64,000 nucleotides of DNA. Origin: Actinomycetota bacterium. Its GTDB lineage: Bacteria; Actinomycetota; Acidimicrobiia; Acidimicrobiales; Iamiaceae. The notes beneath the pieces are model-generated. The model saw only the letters and a list, made by a program, of their open reading frames with translations, made no database searches and was not told the origin of the DNA. The number at the start of each line of letters is the position of its first letter. The stretch's first letter is position 1. This document shows, piece after piece, positions 1-8,179 of this stretch. The position numbers and the translations under genes are program-made. Where the stretch lies: the NCBI GenBank assembly GCA_019639075.1, contig JAHBSO010000004.1, positions 124,001-188,000 on the forward strand. The letters run 5' to 3'.

Positions 1-1
1 A

Positions 2-403
2 TCCCCAGCGGCGGGGCCACCGACCGCGGCTCCCGGATCCCACGCCGGAGGTTCGCACGCCGGTCCTCCGACCGGCTCGGGATCGGGCGGCAAGTTCATC
101 GCGGCGATCGTCGTCCTCTGCGTCCTCGGTGGGATCGGCTGGGCGATCTTCAAGGCGCTCGAACCAGACGTCTTCGAGGTCGGGGACTGCGTCGAGGTGG
201 TCGAACGGACCATCGACCAGGACCTCAAGTCCGCCACCTGTCCGGGTATCTACGACGCCGACCCCTACAGCAACATCTACGTGGTCGTCGATGTCCTCGA
301 CGGAGCGAACCGAACCTGTCCGTACCTGGCTGGTGGCGCGGAGTTCTCCCACGAACCCCACGACAAGACCTATTGCCTGGCGGTTCCCAACACCGACTAC
401 TAG
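2..403 (+). CDS. 5'-truncated single-pass membrane protein with Cys-rich outer domain
   Basis: The frame is open from the left edge of the window to a TAG stop, so the start lies outside. The visible N-terminal part is rich in Gly, Pro, Ala and Ser. One transmembrane helix (KFIAAIVVLCVLGGIGWAIF) follows, and then a short extracytoplasmic region with four spaced cysteines (GDCVEV, SATCPG, NRTCPY, TYCLAV). This layout (proline-rich cytoplasmic tail, one helix, small disulfide-type domain) resembles actinobacterial LppU/SCO3897-like proteins, but that match is from memory of the pattern only. No function can be assigned. It converges on the minus-strand gene that ends at 422. Confidence 0.6.
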   Translation, partial: SPAAGPPTAAPGSHAGGSHAGPPTGSGSGGKFIAAIVVLCVLGGIGWAIFKALEPDVFEVGDCVEVVERTIDQDLKSATCPGIYDADPYSNIYVVVDVLDGANRTCPYLAGGAEFSHEPHDKTYCLAVPNTDY

Positions 404-421
404 GGCGCGCCTTCACCGCCG

Positions 422-2038
422 TCAGGGATCGCCCGGCTGGAGGACCTCGACGACCTCCCGACGGGTGAGGCCGGCCCCGGCCAGGGCGGTCACGGGATCG
501 GCGTCCAGGGGGATGGTGCCGAGGTCCTCCAGCGGAGAGAGCCGTGTGACCAGCACGGCACCGTCGATCCCGGCGATGCAGTAGGTCGCGTTGCAGCTCG
601 ACCAGGAGGGGAAGGAGAAGCTCGCTCCGAGCCACGCGAAGTAGACGGGCGGCCCCTCGTCGTCGCACGTCGGCCAGGGGCCGGTGTCGCCACAACCCGA
701 CCCGGGGTCGCTGGTGGGTTCGATCGGTGCCGCGCTGATGGTGATGGTGGTGTCGGAGGTGCCCTTGACGATCAGGTCGAACCCCGCCTGGCCGTAGCTG
801 ACGAGCGAGTTGAGCATCCCGGCGGACGCCAGGATCGGCCCGATCAACGCGGCAGCGACCGTTCCGACAGCACCCTTGATCACGTTCTCGTTGAAGCAGA
901 CGGTGAGGATCTGGACGACGAGCGATACGGACGGGTCACCCTCACGAGTGTTCTGCGCCGCGCAGTTGAGCACCTCGACCGTCTCGAGCTTCCCGGCGAC
1001 GGCATCCTTGTCCAGGAAGGGGACGAATCCCGCGATGGCGACGATGAAGTCGATCGACACCAGGAGCGACGTCGCCGAGTGCGCCAATCCGTCGTAGGTC
1101 GACGTGACGGTCGCTTCGGTCTTCGGGGGCACGGTGAACACGGCCCCGTCCCCAGGGGCGAGGGCGACCACCGAGTCGCCGGCGAGCGACGAGACCCACT
1201 CGGACAGGAACTCCGCGGACCCGGTCCCCGACAACTTCTCAGAGGTCCCCGCCGACGAGTCGAGCATCAACGTGTAACGGCGGCGGTTGGCGACCCGCAC
1301 CGTGACCGTCTCGTCGTCGGCGAGCTCGGTGCACCACAGCAGCGGGCCATCGGGGTTCGCCACCGTCACACGGTCTTCGGCATCCGGACCTGTGCACTCC
1401 GGTTCGTCGACGTCCTGGTACAGGCCCCCGGAGAGCGTCGACAACAGGTCCTTGAAGATCGCCGTGACCTTTCCCCAGGCCACCGACCAAAGCGAGATGC
1501 TGGAGAACTCCGACAGGGCCACCCGATACGTCGAGCCGCTCCACTCCCCCGGCGCTGCCTCGAGCTCACCGTCGTGTTCGTGCAGGGCGACGACGACCGG
1601 ATCGTCCTCATCGGGAGGAACGAACCGACGCGGATCGGGGAGGTCGAACACCACGGTGACCGGTGCCTCGAGCCGGCCCGACACGACCGACAACTCGATC
1701 GGGCCCGACACCACGTCGAACAGTTCGCCCGGCCCTTCGACGAGCTGGACCTGCTCCCCGACGATCTCGGCTCCATCGGAGAGCGCTCCCGGAGGAGCCT
1801 CGACCGTGACACCGTCGCCGACGGCGAAGATCTGGGTCTCGGACACGTCATCGGGCTCGGTGGTCGTCGACGGATCCTCCGTGGTGGTCGGCATCGTCGT
1901 GAAGGTGCCTCCACCGCGTTCGTGACGCCCTCGCTGGACGATCACGATCGCGGCGATCGCGGCGATGACCACGATCACTGCGACGACGACCAGCCAACGC
2001 TGCTCGCCCACCGACCTACCGTTCGCGTCGGTTCCCAC
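422..2038 (-). CDS. Membrane-anchored exported protein of unknown function
   Basis: Predicted 538 aa from a GTG start preceded by GAGGGAA four bases upstream. An N-terminal anchor (residues 15-34, VVVAVIVVIAAIAAIVIV) is followed by a Thr/Pro/Glu-rich linker and a large extracytoplasmic part. Residues about 70-85 carry a VTVEAPPGALS motif of the kind found at the start of ZU5-like beta-sandwich domains. Paired cysteines in the middle (CTGPD, CTELA) and near the C-terminus (CGDTG, CDDEG, CNATYC) suggest disulfides outside the membrane. It does not resemble an enzyme I can name. The neighbours are other small membrane proteins on the same strand, so an envelope role is likely but unproven. Confidence 0.6.
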   Translation of the reverse strand: MGTDANGRSVGEQRWLVVVAVIVVIAAIAAIVIVQRGRHERGGGTFTTMPTTTEDPSTTTEPDDVSETQIFAVGDGVTVEAPPGALSDGAEIVGEQVQLVEGPGELFDVVSGPIELSVVSGRLEAPVTVVFDLPDPRRFVPPDEDDPVVVALHEHDGELEAAPGEWSGSTYRVALSEFSSISLWSVAWGKVTAIFKDLLSTLSGGLYQDVDEPECTGPDAEDRVTVANPDGPLLWCTELADDETVTVRVANRRRYTLMLDSSAGTSEKLSGTGSAEFLSEWVSSLAGDSVVALAPGDGAVFTVPPKTEATVTSTYDGLAHSATSLLVSIDFIVAIAGFVPFLDKDAVAGKLETVEVLNCAAQNTREGDPSVSLVVQILTVCFNENVIKGAVGTVAAALIGPILASAGMLNSLVSYGQAGFDLIVKGTSDTTITISAAPIEPTSDPGSGCGDTGPWPTCDDEGPPVYFAWLGASFSFPSWSSCNATYCIAGIDGAVLVTRLSPLEDLGTIPLDADPVTALAGAGLTRREVVEVLQPGDP

Positions 2039-2097
2039 GGCGTTCCCTCAGGTCGCCGCACGAGCGGCCGACGACCGACCTCGCGCGACGACGGAGC

Positions 2098-2343
2098 TCA
2101 TCGCTTCGAGAAGGGGTTCTGCTCCACGGCTGATCGGCCACCACCGAACTTCGGTAGCACACCGAGCAGGTAGCAGGGAACGATGACGACGGCGGGCAGG
2201 ACGAACAGTCCGCCGACCGTGAGGAGCATCAACCAATACCCCTTGTCCTTGTCGGCGTGAGCCCACTCGCCCGCGGATCGGCGCGCTGCGTCGAAGACGC
2301 AGATCCCGCTGACCACCCAAGCGACGGCAACGATGCCGGTCAC
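2098..2343 (-). CDS. Small two-helix membrane protein
   Basis: An 81-aa protein read from a GTG whose GTGA overlaps the TGA stop of the upstream gene, a classic sign of translational coupling. A longer reading upstream in this frame exists but overlaps the neighbour entirely and is not supported. Two hydrophobic segments (TGIVAVAWVVSGICVF and YWLMLLTVGGLFVLPAVVIV) are separated by a short charged loop (RRSAGEWAHADKDKG). The C-terminal tail is basic and Pro/Gly-rich. No family is recognised. It probably works with the soluble protein encoded immediately upstream. Confidence 0.55.
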   Translation of the reverse strand: MTGIVAVAWVVSGICVFDAARRSAGEWAHADKDKGYWLMLLTVGGLFVLPAVVIVPCYLLGVLPKFGGGRSAVEQNPFSKR

Positions 2344-3068
2344 TGCTGTGCCGAGTTCGCCGACGACCCGTAGGCGGTCGCCTCGCTGACCGCCTTCGAC
2401 GTCGGGAACACCCAGCCGACCAACATGCCCTTCTCCGGGGTCTTCGGCGGAGGGTTCAGCAAGCTTGTGATCTGCTCCCGTTGGTCGGCATCGAGGTCGG
2501 CGGAGGTGGCCAGCCGATACGCTGCGGCTCGCCGGACGATCTCCTTCGCGACCAACTCGGCCGAGGTGGTCTTCGGGAAGTTCACGTACAGGCACTCCTG
2601 GACGACCTCCCCGCCCACCCGCTGCTTGCAGGTGACCAGGAGCTGTTCGCTGTCACCGATGCCCATCTTCGGCGAATAGAGCACCGACGAGAGCCACGGA
2701 TAGCGGACGTGGCCCACGACCGACTTACCGCGCCGACGAATCGCCGCTCGAGCCTTGCTCACCCCGTTGAACACGAGGGCCGTACCGCCACCGATCCAGC
2801 CGCCCCCCTTGTCGTACTTGCTGCAGGCCACCGTGACCCTGCAGTCCGTGATCCGCATCTCCGCCTTGATCCCGAGCGACTTGAACTGCAGCTCGCGCTT
2901 GTCACCCCGCAACGTCTTGAGCTCGAGATCCGTCGCGATCACCGTCTGCGGCGAGAGCCCGTCACCCTGCTCGTGGTGAATCCCGTTCACCTCACCGTTC
3001 GGCAAGGGGTACAGAACGCCGTCACCTCCGTCATCGCACTCGCGGATCGTCAACATCGTCCACGCCAT
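2340..3068 (-). CDS. Conserved hypothetical soluble protein
   Basis: The ATG at 3068 is chosen over an in-frame start 84 bases further out because GGTGGGAGGG lies 7 bases upstream, giving 242 aa. The protein starts MAWTMLTIREC. It has alternating beta-rich segments (LQFKSLGIKAEMRITDCRVTVA; RYPWLSSVLYSP) and a C-terminal half with Arg/Ala-rich helices. There is no signal peptide or membrane segment. The first two thirds read like a PH-like or lipid/antigen-processing beta domain, but I cannot name the family. The gene is coupled to the two-helix membrane protein downstream by a 4-base overlap, so the pair probably forms one functional unit. Confidence 0.55.
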   Translation of the reverse strand: MAWTMLTIRECDDGGDGVLYPLPNGEVNGIHHEQGDGLSPQTVIATDLELKTLRGDKRELQFKSLGIKAEMRITDCRVTVACSKYDKGGGWIGGGTALVFNGVSKARAAIRRRGKSVVGHVRYPWLSSVLYSPKMGIGDSEQLLVTCKQRVGGEVVQECLYVNFPKTTSAELVAKEIVRRAAAYRLATSADLDADQREQITSLLNPPPKTPEKGMLVGWVFPTSKAVSEATAYGSSANSAQQ

Positions 3069-3179
3069 CGCGTGCCCTCCCACCTGATCGGATTCGTCGG
3101 CTGACGGTATGCCCGAAGGATTCGGTCGGTCAACGGTGTGATCTGCCGTCACGAACGCGCGCCGATCGCGCCCTCGTCG

Positions 3180-3533
3180 TCACGCGGGCTCGACGTTGGA
3201 GCGAGCGATCCATCGCCGCGATCCGTCAGGCGCATCCACTTCGACGGTCACGTGTCCGTCGATCACGTCCACGGCGTGCACTTTCGACGCATACCTCGCC
3301 GGGATCTTGCCGCCATCTTTCAGACGCACGGTGTTCACGACCCTCACCAATGAACCGACGCCGACGCTCGACGACTTCGACTGGAGAACCAGGCTCACGA
3401 CGAGAGCAACCGGTAGGGCGACGACTCCCAAGATGAAGAATCCCCAGAAGGAGTAACCCTTCCTGACGGCAATGGTGGCTGGCACCAGTGAGAGGACGAG
3501 CCACAGTCCGAGCCAACCACCCAATGAGTCCAT
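3180..3533 (-). CDS. Small membrane protein with C-terminal soluble domain
   Basis: A 117-aa protein whose ATG at 3533 follows AGGGGCGG at good spacing. Two helices (GGWLGLWLVLSLVPATIAV and YSFWGFFILGVVALPVALVVSLVL) occupy the first 50 residues. The rest is a beta-rich stretch (VRVVNTVRLKDGGKIPARYA) that reads like a small SH3/KOW-like domain on the cytoplasmic side. The family is not recognised. The longer frame running back over the tRNA gene is spurious. About 240 bases between this start and the tRNA show nothing coding. Confidence 0.55.
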   Translation of the reverse strand: MDSLGGWLGLWLVLSLVPATIAVRKGYSFWGFFILGVVALPVALVVSLVLQSKSSSVGVGSLVRVVNTVRLKDGGKIPARYASKVHAVDVIDGHVTVEVDAPDGSRRWIARSNVEPA

Positions 3534-3772
3534 CTGACCGCCCCTGTCGCTGTTTCCCGCTGAGCGCCGAACGTCGCCCGCACCAACGAGCCGATGATAC
3601 GAGTACGTGCCGCGATCAGCCATATGAGTACGAGCTGCGCTCAGCGACGGACTCCCCCATCGTGACCGACCGAGCGGTGTATCGCGGCACGAACCGCGCA
3701 ACTCGGGCCTGATACACCCGAGACCCATCGACCGAGGAACGTGCAAGTCCTTGCTGGGCAAGGGCTTGCGGT

Positions 3773-3848
3773 TGGTGGGCCACCAGGGGCTCGAACCCTG
3801 AACCAGCGGATTAAAAGTCCGGTGCTCTGCCAGTTGAGCTAGTGGCCC
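3773..3848 (-). tRNA. tRNA-Lys(TTT)
   Basis: On the minus strand a full cloverleaf can be read. The acceptor stem GGGCCAC (3848-3842) pairs with GTGGCCC (3783-3777). The anticodon loop CTTTTAA gives anticodon TTT. The T arm reads GGTTCGAGCC, and CCA is encoded (3775-3773). The 5' acceptor half lies inside a 21-bp sequence repeated exactly at 20838-20858, which makes this gene a candidate integration site. Confidence 0.95.
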
Positions 3849-3861
3849 GGGGGACGGCGCG
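3841..3861 (+). repeat. Left copy of 21-bp direct repeat (attL candidate)
   Basis: The sequence begins AGTGGCCCGGGGG, runs to 3861, and is identical to 20838-20858. It spans the start of tRNA-Lys and its immediate upstream DNA. The 190 bases from here to 4038 hold no gene. Confidence 0.6.
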
Positions 3862-4038
3862 GTTCGCGGCGCGAAACCCGTCCTGGAGAGCCCGAACCTA
3901 TCCCGGTGCCGGCTCGGCACGGTCACGCGAGTTGCGCCGGCAACCAGGACCGCCAGAACGTCCATCAACTGGCCGTCGAGCCGCGGACTCCGCAAGTTCG
4001 CGCGCGGTCGAGCCTTGGGTGCCAGAGCCCGGTCCAGT

Positions 4039-5565
4039 TCAGGCTGCGAGACGTCCCGGCGGGCCGAGATTCTGTCGTTCCAACCGGGCGGTGTGTGCCT
4101 CGAGTGCCCGGAGGTTCTGGCCGATGGCCCAGGTGAGCAGCCACACCTGTTGACGGTGCGCTCCAACGGTGCGGATGCGAGCGCTGCGCCGGCCGGCGGC
4201 TGCGGGCCAGGACTGCTTGAGGAGGCTGAACATCGACTCGGCGCGTGAGCGTTGTCCTCCGACTTGGTCCCAGTCCGGGTCACCTTCGGCGACCGGTCGC
4301 AGGACTTCGGCACGGTTGAGTCCCCGCTCCTTGTCGTTCTCGGTGGTGTTGAGGCGAGTGCGAAGCAGGCCCCCTCGGTATCGAGCGGGCAGCAGCGGAT
4401 CGTCCGGAAGCTGGTACTCCTTGTACCAACGGTAGGACTCGCACCGGGCTGAACGTCCCCGGGAGCAGCTTGTCTTTCCAGGCTTCAAGCGGACGTGGTG
4501 GGTCTCACCATGAACGGTCACGCGGACATGGGCCGCACCGTTGATTGCGACCAACGGCAACGGCCCGACGTCCACTCCATCCTTCCTGATGGTGGCGTGC
4601 TCGATGAGCTTCTCCTTCGGGCCGCCGCCGGGGGCGTTCGAGACGCGGGTATGGCCCTGCAGCCCCCACTGGTACAACGTGTCGAGGTGGGTGCCGCGCA
4701 TCGCCTTGTCCCACATGACGCCGCTTGCGCCCGGCAGGAGGGAGCGGAGCTTGTCGACCTGCTCGAGGCCACAGCTCATCTCGCTGTTTCCGGGGCCGTT
4801 CGGGACGTGGAACGTTCCGAGGATCACGTTCTCGTTGACATGGCCGTTCGTGCTGTGGAGGAAGCAATGGGGGACGCCAGCACTCGCGACGATGTCGATC
4901 TCTTCTTCGCTGCGATGAAGCTGCTTCCTGGCACTGTGATCGTGTCGCTTCTCAACGAGTTCGCCGGTGGTCGGGTCAAGCTGCATCTCTCCAGGTAGGG
5001 CGTTGAACATGGCGGTGAGATGTGACCCGTCGCCGATGATCTGGTCCGCGATGCATGGATGGGTCATGCTGGCGCGGGCCGGATCGAACATGCCCATTCC
5101 TACGGCGAGCTTCGCTGCCTCGACCTGGAACCGATCGCGCAACAGCTCCAGGTCAGCCGGGTCGAGCCGAGTGACCCACCGGTGGAACCCTGCGCGATTG
5201 GGTGGCTTGGCCCCAGGGACGAGGCCCTCATAGTGGGGAAACCGCTTGTAGAGCTCGGAGCGCACCGACTCCCACACACCGCGCTCGGCAAGGAAACGCT
5301 CCGCTTCGCGCATGCTCGCAAGTTCGCAACGGATGAAGCTGAGGATGACATATGCCTCAGGTGGATACTTCGGAGGGCGGCCACCCCGGCACCGAGGCAT
5401 GCCGCCAAGTCGAGGCGGTTCAAGGTGCGGCAACTCCTTCACGATGTCGAACAGCGGTGCCCATCGGGCCAACTTGCGGGCCATCTCGGCCAAACCGATC
5501 CGCGGGAGATCGCGGCCCAAAGGTCGCGGCGGTCGCATGACCGGAACCGGCGTCGCGGCGGTCAC
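4039..5565 (-). CDS. DDE transposase-like protein
   Basis: 508 aa from a GTG at 5565 whose GTGA overlaps the stop of the upstream recombinase-like gene. Residues 40-110 form an N-terminal helical region with a GGRPPKYPPEAYVILSFIRC block, as in IS1182/IS1380-type transposases. A DDE-like core follows: acidic residues in IIGDGSHL, in MWDKAMRG, and a late Glu in SRAESMFSLLKQSWP, the usual place of the catalytic E. The region between contains a His/Cys-rich insert (KPGKTSCSRGRSARC). I saw no flanking terminal inverted repeats, so this may be a domesticated or resident transposase, not a simple insertion sequence. Coupling to a tyrosine-recombinase-like protein is unusual. Confidence 0.65.
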   Translation of the reverse strand: MTAATPVPVMRPPRPLGRDLPRIGLAEMARKLARWAPLFDIVKELPHLEPPRLGGMPRCRGGRPPKYPPEAYVILSFIRCELASMREAERFLAERGVWESVRSELYKRFPHYEGLVPGAKPPNRAGFHRWVTRLDPADLELLRDRFQVEAAKLAVGMGMFDPARASMTHPCIADQIIGDGSHLTAMFNALPGEMQLDPTTGELVEKRHDHSARKQLHRSEEEIDIVASAGVPHCFLHSTNGHVNENVILGTFHVPNGPGNSEMSCGLEQVDKLRSLLPGASGVMWDKAMRGTHLDTLYQWGLQGHTRVSNAPGGGPKEKLIEHATIRKDGVDVGPLPLVAINGAAHVRVTVHGETHHVRLKPGKTSCSRGRSARCESYRWYKEYQLPDDPLLPARYRGGLLRTRLNTTENDKERGLNRAEVLRPVAEGDPDWDQVGGQRSRAESMFSLLKQSWPAAAGRRSARIRTVGAHRQQVWLLTWAIGQNLRALEAHTARLERQNLGPPGRLAA

Positions 5566-6641
5566 CAGTCCCACCCGATGATCGCTGCGGCCCCATCGAG
5601 ACTGCGCACTCCAAGGGCGTGTGCGGCGTCTTCGATGCGACCCGTTGCAAGGAAGACAGTCCGACCCGCCCAAGCGGGAAGCGATGCCGGTCCAACCGTT
5701 TGATCGGTCTTCAGCCCGGCATGCCGGAGTACGTCACTCACGGCCGTGCACACCGACGCCTGTCGAGCATTGCGCGATGCGGCGGCGGCGGTGAGCAACG
5801 GCGTGGCCGGCTCACCGCCGATCTCTGCAATCCGCCGTTCAAGTTCCATCGCTCCCCACTCGGTGAGCTGCCCCCACCGGGGTTCGCGCTTCTTAACGTT
5901 CCCATGGAGCCACACACGGCAACCGCTGAGGTCAAGGTCCTCGACCCGTGCTGCCGCCTGTTCGGAGCCAGTGGCGGTCGCCTGACCAAGCGCCCATGCT
6001 GCCGAGTGGCGGGTGCCAGCAAGCGTGGGCCGCGACCAGATTCGTCCGAGTGCTTCCTCCGCGTCATCGAGCGGGCGAGTTGTACGTGCCGGCCGAGGAG
6101 GCAATGCGATGTCGAGCGTCGGGTCCCCGCTCACCAGTTGCAGCGCACGCGCGGTTCCGAACAGCAGCCGTATCGAGCTCCGACGCAGGTACCGCGTCGA
6201 GATCGACGGCTCTGCCCAACCGCCCGACGGCGTCGGAACTGCCTGTCCGATGAAGTCCTCACAATCCAACGTGTTGACCTGGTCCAGGTATTCGACCCCG
6301 TTTGCCTCGAGCCCGATGACGAACCGTCCGATCTCCGCGAGGAGCCGTGCTACCGACTGCTCTCGGAGATCCCGCACCGACGCGAGATGCGATCCGACAA
6401 GCCCCACCACCTCGAACAACCGCGGCGAAGTCACCGCAGCGGCTGTGGCCAGGACATCACGTGGTGCCGGAAGGTCTCGAGGGAGACCCCGGTCTCTGGC
6501 CCAGACGAGCGCCAGGTGCCGGCCAAGGAGTTCGAAGTCGCCGGCCGGCTGACCGGCGAACCGATGCCGTACCCGAAACGCGCCATTGAACGGCAACACG
6601 TCAGGCTCCACGTGGTCGCCATTCGCTGAGGTTCGTTGCAT
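5562..6641 (-). CDS. Degenerate tyrosine-recombinase-like protein
   Basis: 359 aa if read from ATG 6641 (a GTG/ATG at 6725 is possible but overlaps the promoter region). The N-terminal half is helical, like a SAM-like core-binding domain (ESVARLLAEI-type helices and STRYLRRSSIRLLFGTARAL). The C-terminal half follows the layout of the phage-integrase catalytic domain. The catalytic residues look eroded. The usual T-G-L-R box reads TATGSEQAAARVEDLDL, the HxLR box reads GPASLPAWAGRTVF, and the LGH...Y end reads ALGVRSLDGAAAIIGWDW, with neither His nor Tyr. It is therefore probably a non-cleaving, DNA-binding relative. It is translationally coupled to the transposase-like gene downstream and divergent from the HTH gene at 6746. 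Confidence 0.55.
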   Translation of the reverse strand: MQRTSANGDHVEPDVLPFNGAFRVRHRFAGQPAGDFELLGRHLALVWARDRGLPRDLPAPRDVLATAAAVTSPRLFEVVGLVGSHLASVRDLREQSVARLLAEIGRFVIGLEANGVEYLDQVNTLDCEDFIGQAVPTPSGGWAEPSISTRYLRRSSIRLLFGTARALQLVSGDPTLDIALPPRPARTTRPLDDAEEALGRIWSRPTLAGTRHSAAWALGQATATGSEQAAARVEDLDLSGCRVWLHGNVKKREPRWGQLTEWGAMELERRIAEIGGEPATPLLTAAAASRNARQASVCTAVSDVLRHAGLKTDQTVGPASLPAWAGRTVFLATGRIEDAAHALGVRSLDGAAAIIGWDW

Positions 6642-6733
6642 GACTGAGTCGTCCTGCACGGCTGCCGATCCTGGGTATGTGGTACAGACCACAGACCGTA
6701 CCGGTATGTGGCCACGATCCCACACGTCTGGAG

Positions 6734-6746
6734 TAGAATGTTCAGA
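6734..6746 (+). promoter_or_regulatory. Leaderless promoter of the HTH protein gene
   Basis: A TAGAAT box (6734-6739) is followed by exactly six bases and the ATG at 6746, leaving no room for a ribosome binding site. This is the standard layout for a leaderless actinobacterial transcript. Confidence 0.6.
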
Positions 6747-7405
6747 TGGAACCAGGAGGGGAAGTGAGCGGAGCGCCGTACCTCGACGAACGTGGGAACC
6801 CGCGTCTCGCCTTCGACCTCGGCGACGAGTTGGGCCATCTCGTGATCGGGTCTACGGACTGGACGGCCTGGCAATACCCAGGCCGCGACATCCGGGTGCG
6901 CATCGAGCGCGACAAGACCGGGCAACGTTTCGAGATCACCGGCATCGCTCTGCTGTCTCACGGACAGGGCCTGTTCGGACCGGCGCCGGTCCGAGTGACC
7001 GAGCTCAGGGACATCCCCCTCGTACGCCTCGACGCCGTTCTCAACAACCCACGGTGGAACGAGGCCCTCAACGCAGCCCGCGAACATGGAACGCGATCCG
7101 GGACGGATTTCTCTCCCGCCGTGGACGTCGAGCGCCACCCGTTCACCCCGCGCGACATGGTTCCTCCGCCCGCGGACGACTACGAGATTCCTGGGGCAGC
7201 CAATACCGGGAGCCGGCCGGACGACTTCTACCGACAGGTTGCCTACGCGTGGGCGGCAGCGGTCGCCGAGGGCCACCGCAACGCCGCCTCCGTGATCGCG
7301 GAGGCGAACGGGGTCGCGGTGACGACGGTTCACCGGTGGGTTCGAGAGGCGCGGCGCCGCCAGGTGATGGCTCCGTCGAAGCGCGATCGCGACCAGGACG
7401 ACTAG
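6746..7405 (+). CDS. Hypothetical protein with C-terminal helix-turn-helix
   Basis: 219 aa. The first 110 residues are a beta-rich domain (RLAFDLGDELGHLVIG, DIRVRIERDKTGQRFEITGI) with no family I recognise. A linker with Pro/Asp leads to a C-terminal helical part (residues about 155-210) containing AASVIAEANGVAVTTVHRWVREARRR, which reads as a helix-turn-helix with a recognition helix TTVHRWVREA. Proteins of this shape are common in actinobacterial mobile regions. It diverges from the recombinase-like gene, so the two may share control through the 100-base interval. The transcript is predicted to be leaderless. Confidence 0.6.
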   Translation: MEPGGEVSGAPYLDERGNPRLAFDLGDELGHLVIGSTDWTAWQYPGRDIRVRIERDKTGQRFEITGIALLSHGQGLFGPAPVRVTELRDIPLVRLDAVLNNPRWNEALNAAREHGTRSGTDFSPAVDVERHPFTPRDMVPPPADDYEIPGAANTGSRPDDFYRQVAYAWAAAVAEGHRNAASVIAEANGVAVTTVHRWVREARRRQVMAPSKRDRDQDD

Positions 7406-7416
7406 GAGGGTCACGG

Positions 7417-7722
7417 TCAGCCCCAGAGTGCGAAACGCAGCCAGGCAACTTCGCTCACGCCAAGATGGGCACCGAGTCGACGATCGATGACGCGGCGATC
7501 CTGGCCGGTCCATTCCTCAAGTTGGACCCATGACGCGGCAAGGCGGAGCACGGGCTCGGTTCCCAACAACGCCGAAAGCGCCCCTGACTCGGTTCCTTCG
7601 ATCCGCAAGGTCCCAGCAGCTTCGACAAGTGGGCCGTAGCAGCCCATCCAGTTCCGCACGAACCGTGCGAACACCTCGGCAGCATCGGGCCGGGACAGGG
7701 TCAGGCGCGTACGCTCGCTCAC
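7417..7722 (-). CDS. Small hypothetical protein under Xre-type control
   Basis: 101 aa from GTG 7722, preceded by GGAGG at 7 bases. The sequence is helical and slightly charged (AEVFARFVRNWMGCYGPLVEAAG; VIDRRLGAHLGVSEVAWLRF), with no membrane segment or known motif. Its own promoter and an operator-like palindrome lie at 7790-7828, and a long hairpin sits in its leader. The half-site GTCAAC is shared with the promoter of the Xre gene, so this protein is probably one of the regulator's targets. The product could be an accessory or toxin-like protein of the small circuit; nothing in the sequence decides. Confidence 0.5.
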   Translation of the reverse strand: MSERTRLTLSRPDAAEVFARFVRNWMGCYGPLVEAAGTLRIEGTESGALSALLGTEPVLRLAASWVQLEEWTGQDRRVIDRRLGAHLGVSEVAWLRFALWG

Positions 7723-7742
7723 GTCAGTACCTCCAAGCAGGT

Positions 7743-7784
7743 AGTGGCCAGGCCCCGGGCAGCGTCAACTGCGCCGGGGCCACT
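7743..7784 (-). terminator. Strong hairpin in the leader of the 101-aa gene
   Basis: The stem AGTGGCC-CCCCGG-CAG is mirrored by CTG-CCGGGGCCACT around a CGTCAA loop, with short bulges. There is no T tract. It lies between the promoter at 7800-7828 and the ribosome binding site of the gene that starts at 7722. It would therefore be transcribed in the 5' leader and could attenuate or stabilise the message. Confidence 0.45.
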
Positions 7785-7789
7785 CAGTT

Positions 7790-7828
7790 GTTGATGGTCA
7801 ACCTAGCCGCCATGTTGGCGATCGTCAA
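7790..7828 (-). promoter_or_regulatory. Minus-strand promoter with overlapping operator palindrome
   Basis: On the minus strand TTGACG (7828-7823) and TAGGTT (7805-7800) are separated by 17 bases, a near-ideal vegetative promoter. The perfect palindrome GTTGA-TGG-TCAAC (7790-7802) covers the -10 box and start site. A second GTCAAC half-site lies over the -35 box. This suggests repression by the neighbouring Xre protein. Confidence 0.6.
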
Positions 7829-7831
7829 CCT

Positions 7832-8131
7832 TCACGAAAGCGTCCCAAGAGTTCGTCCTTTCCGGGCACGATCCGGCGAGCACGACACATATCCCGCTTC
7901 GACGAACAGGGTTCCGTGGGGAATGCCAAGGACGACTTCCAGCTCACGCACCGACTCAACTGTGAGATCGACGTGACCCGCCTCCCAGTGGGCCAACATC
8001 CGCTGCTCCACACCGAGGCGATCGGCGAGCTCCCGTTGACTCAAGCGGCCCCGGTGCAACACAACTGCCGCCCCGAGATCCACGAGGCGCGGACCGATGG
8101 GAAGCAGGGGCCGACGGACTTCCTCGGTCAT
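7832..8131 (-). CDS. Xre-family transcriptional regulator
   Basis: 99 aa with a canonical Cro/C1 helix-turn-helix in residues 27-80: LSQRELADRLGVEQRMLAHWEAGHVDLTVESVRELEVVLGI, including the RELADRLGV helix and the recognition helix around QRMLAHWEAG. The start ATG at 8131 follows GGAGGGTGGG. It is transcribed from a perfect TATAAT box (8185-8180, minus strand), with a 40-base leader. The promoter overlaps an inverted repeat shared with the divergent gene, so it likely represses itself, the HTH gene at 8242 and the 101-aa gene downstream. It sits directly upstream of the type I restriction genes, where a controller-type regulator would make sense. Confidence 0.8.
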   Translation of the reverse strand: MTEEVRRPLLPIGPRLVDLGAAVVLHRGRLSQRELADRLGVEQRMLAHWEAGHVDLTVESVRELEVVLGIPHGTLFVEAGYVSCSPDRARKGRTLGTLS

Positions 8132-8179
8132 CCCACCCTCCGGGCGTTGGGCCGACTGGACGAACCCGCAGGCCGATCA

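Noticed and set aside
3180..4313. 377-codon frame running through tRNA-Lys
   Set aside because: Only the part from 3533 has protein-like character and a ribosome binding site; the rest crosses a tRNA gene.
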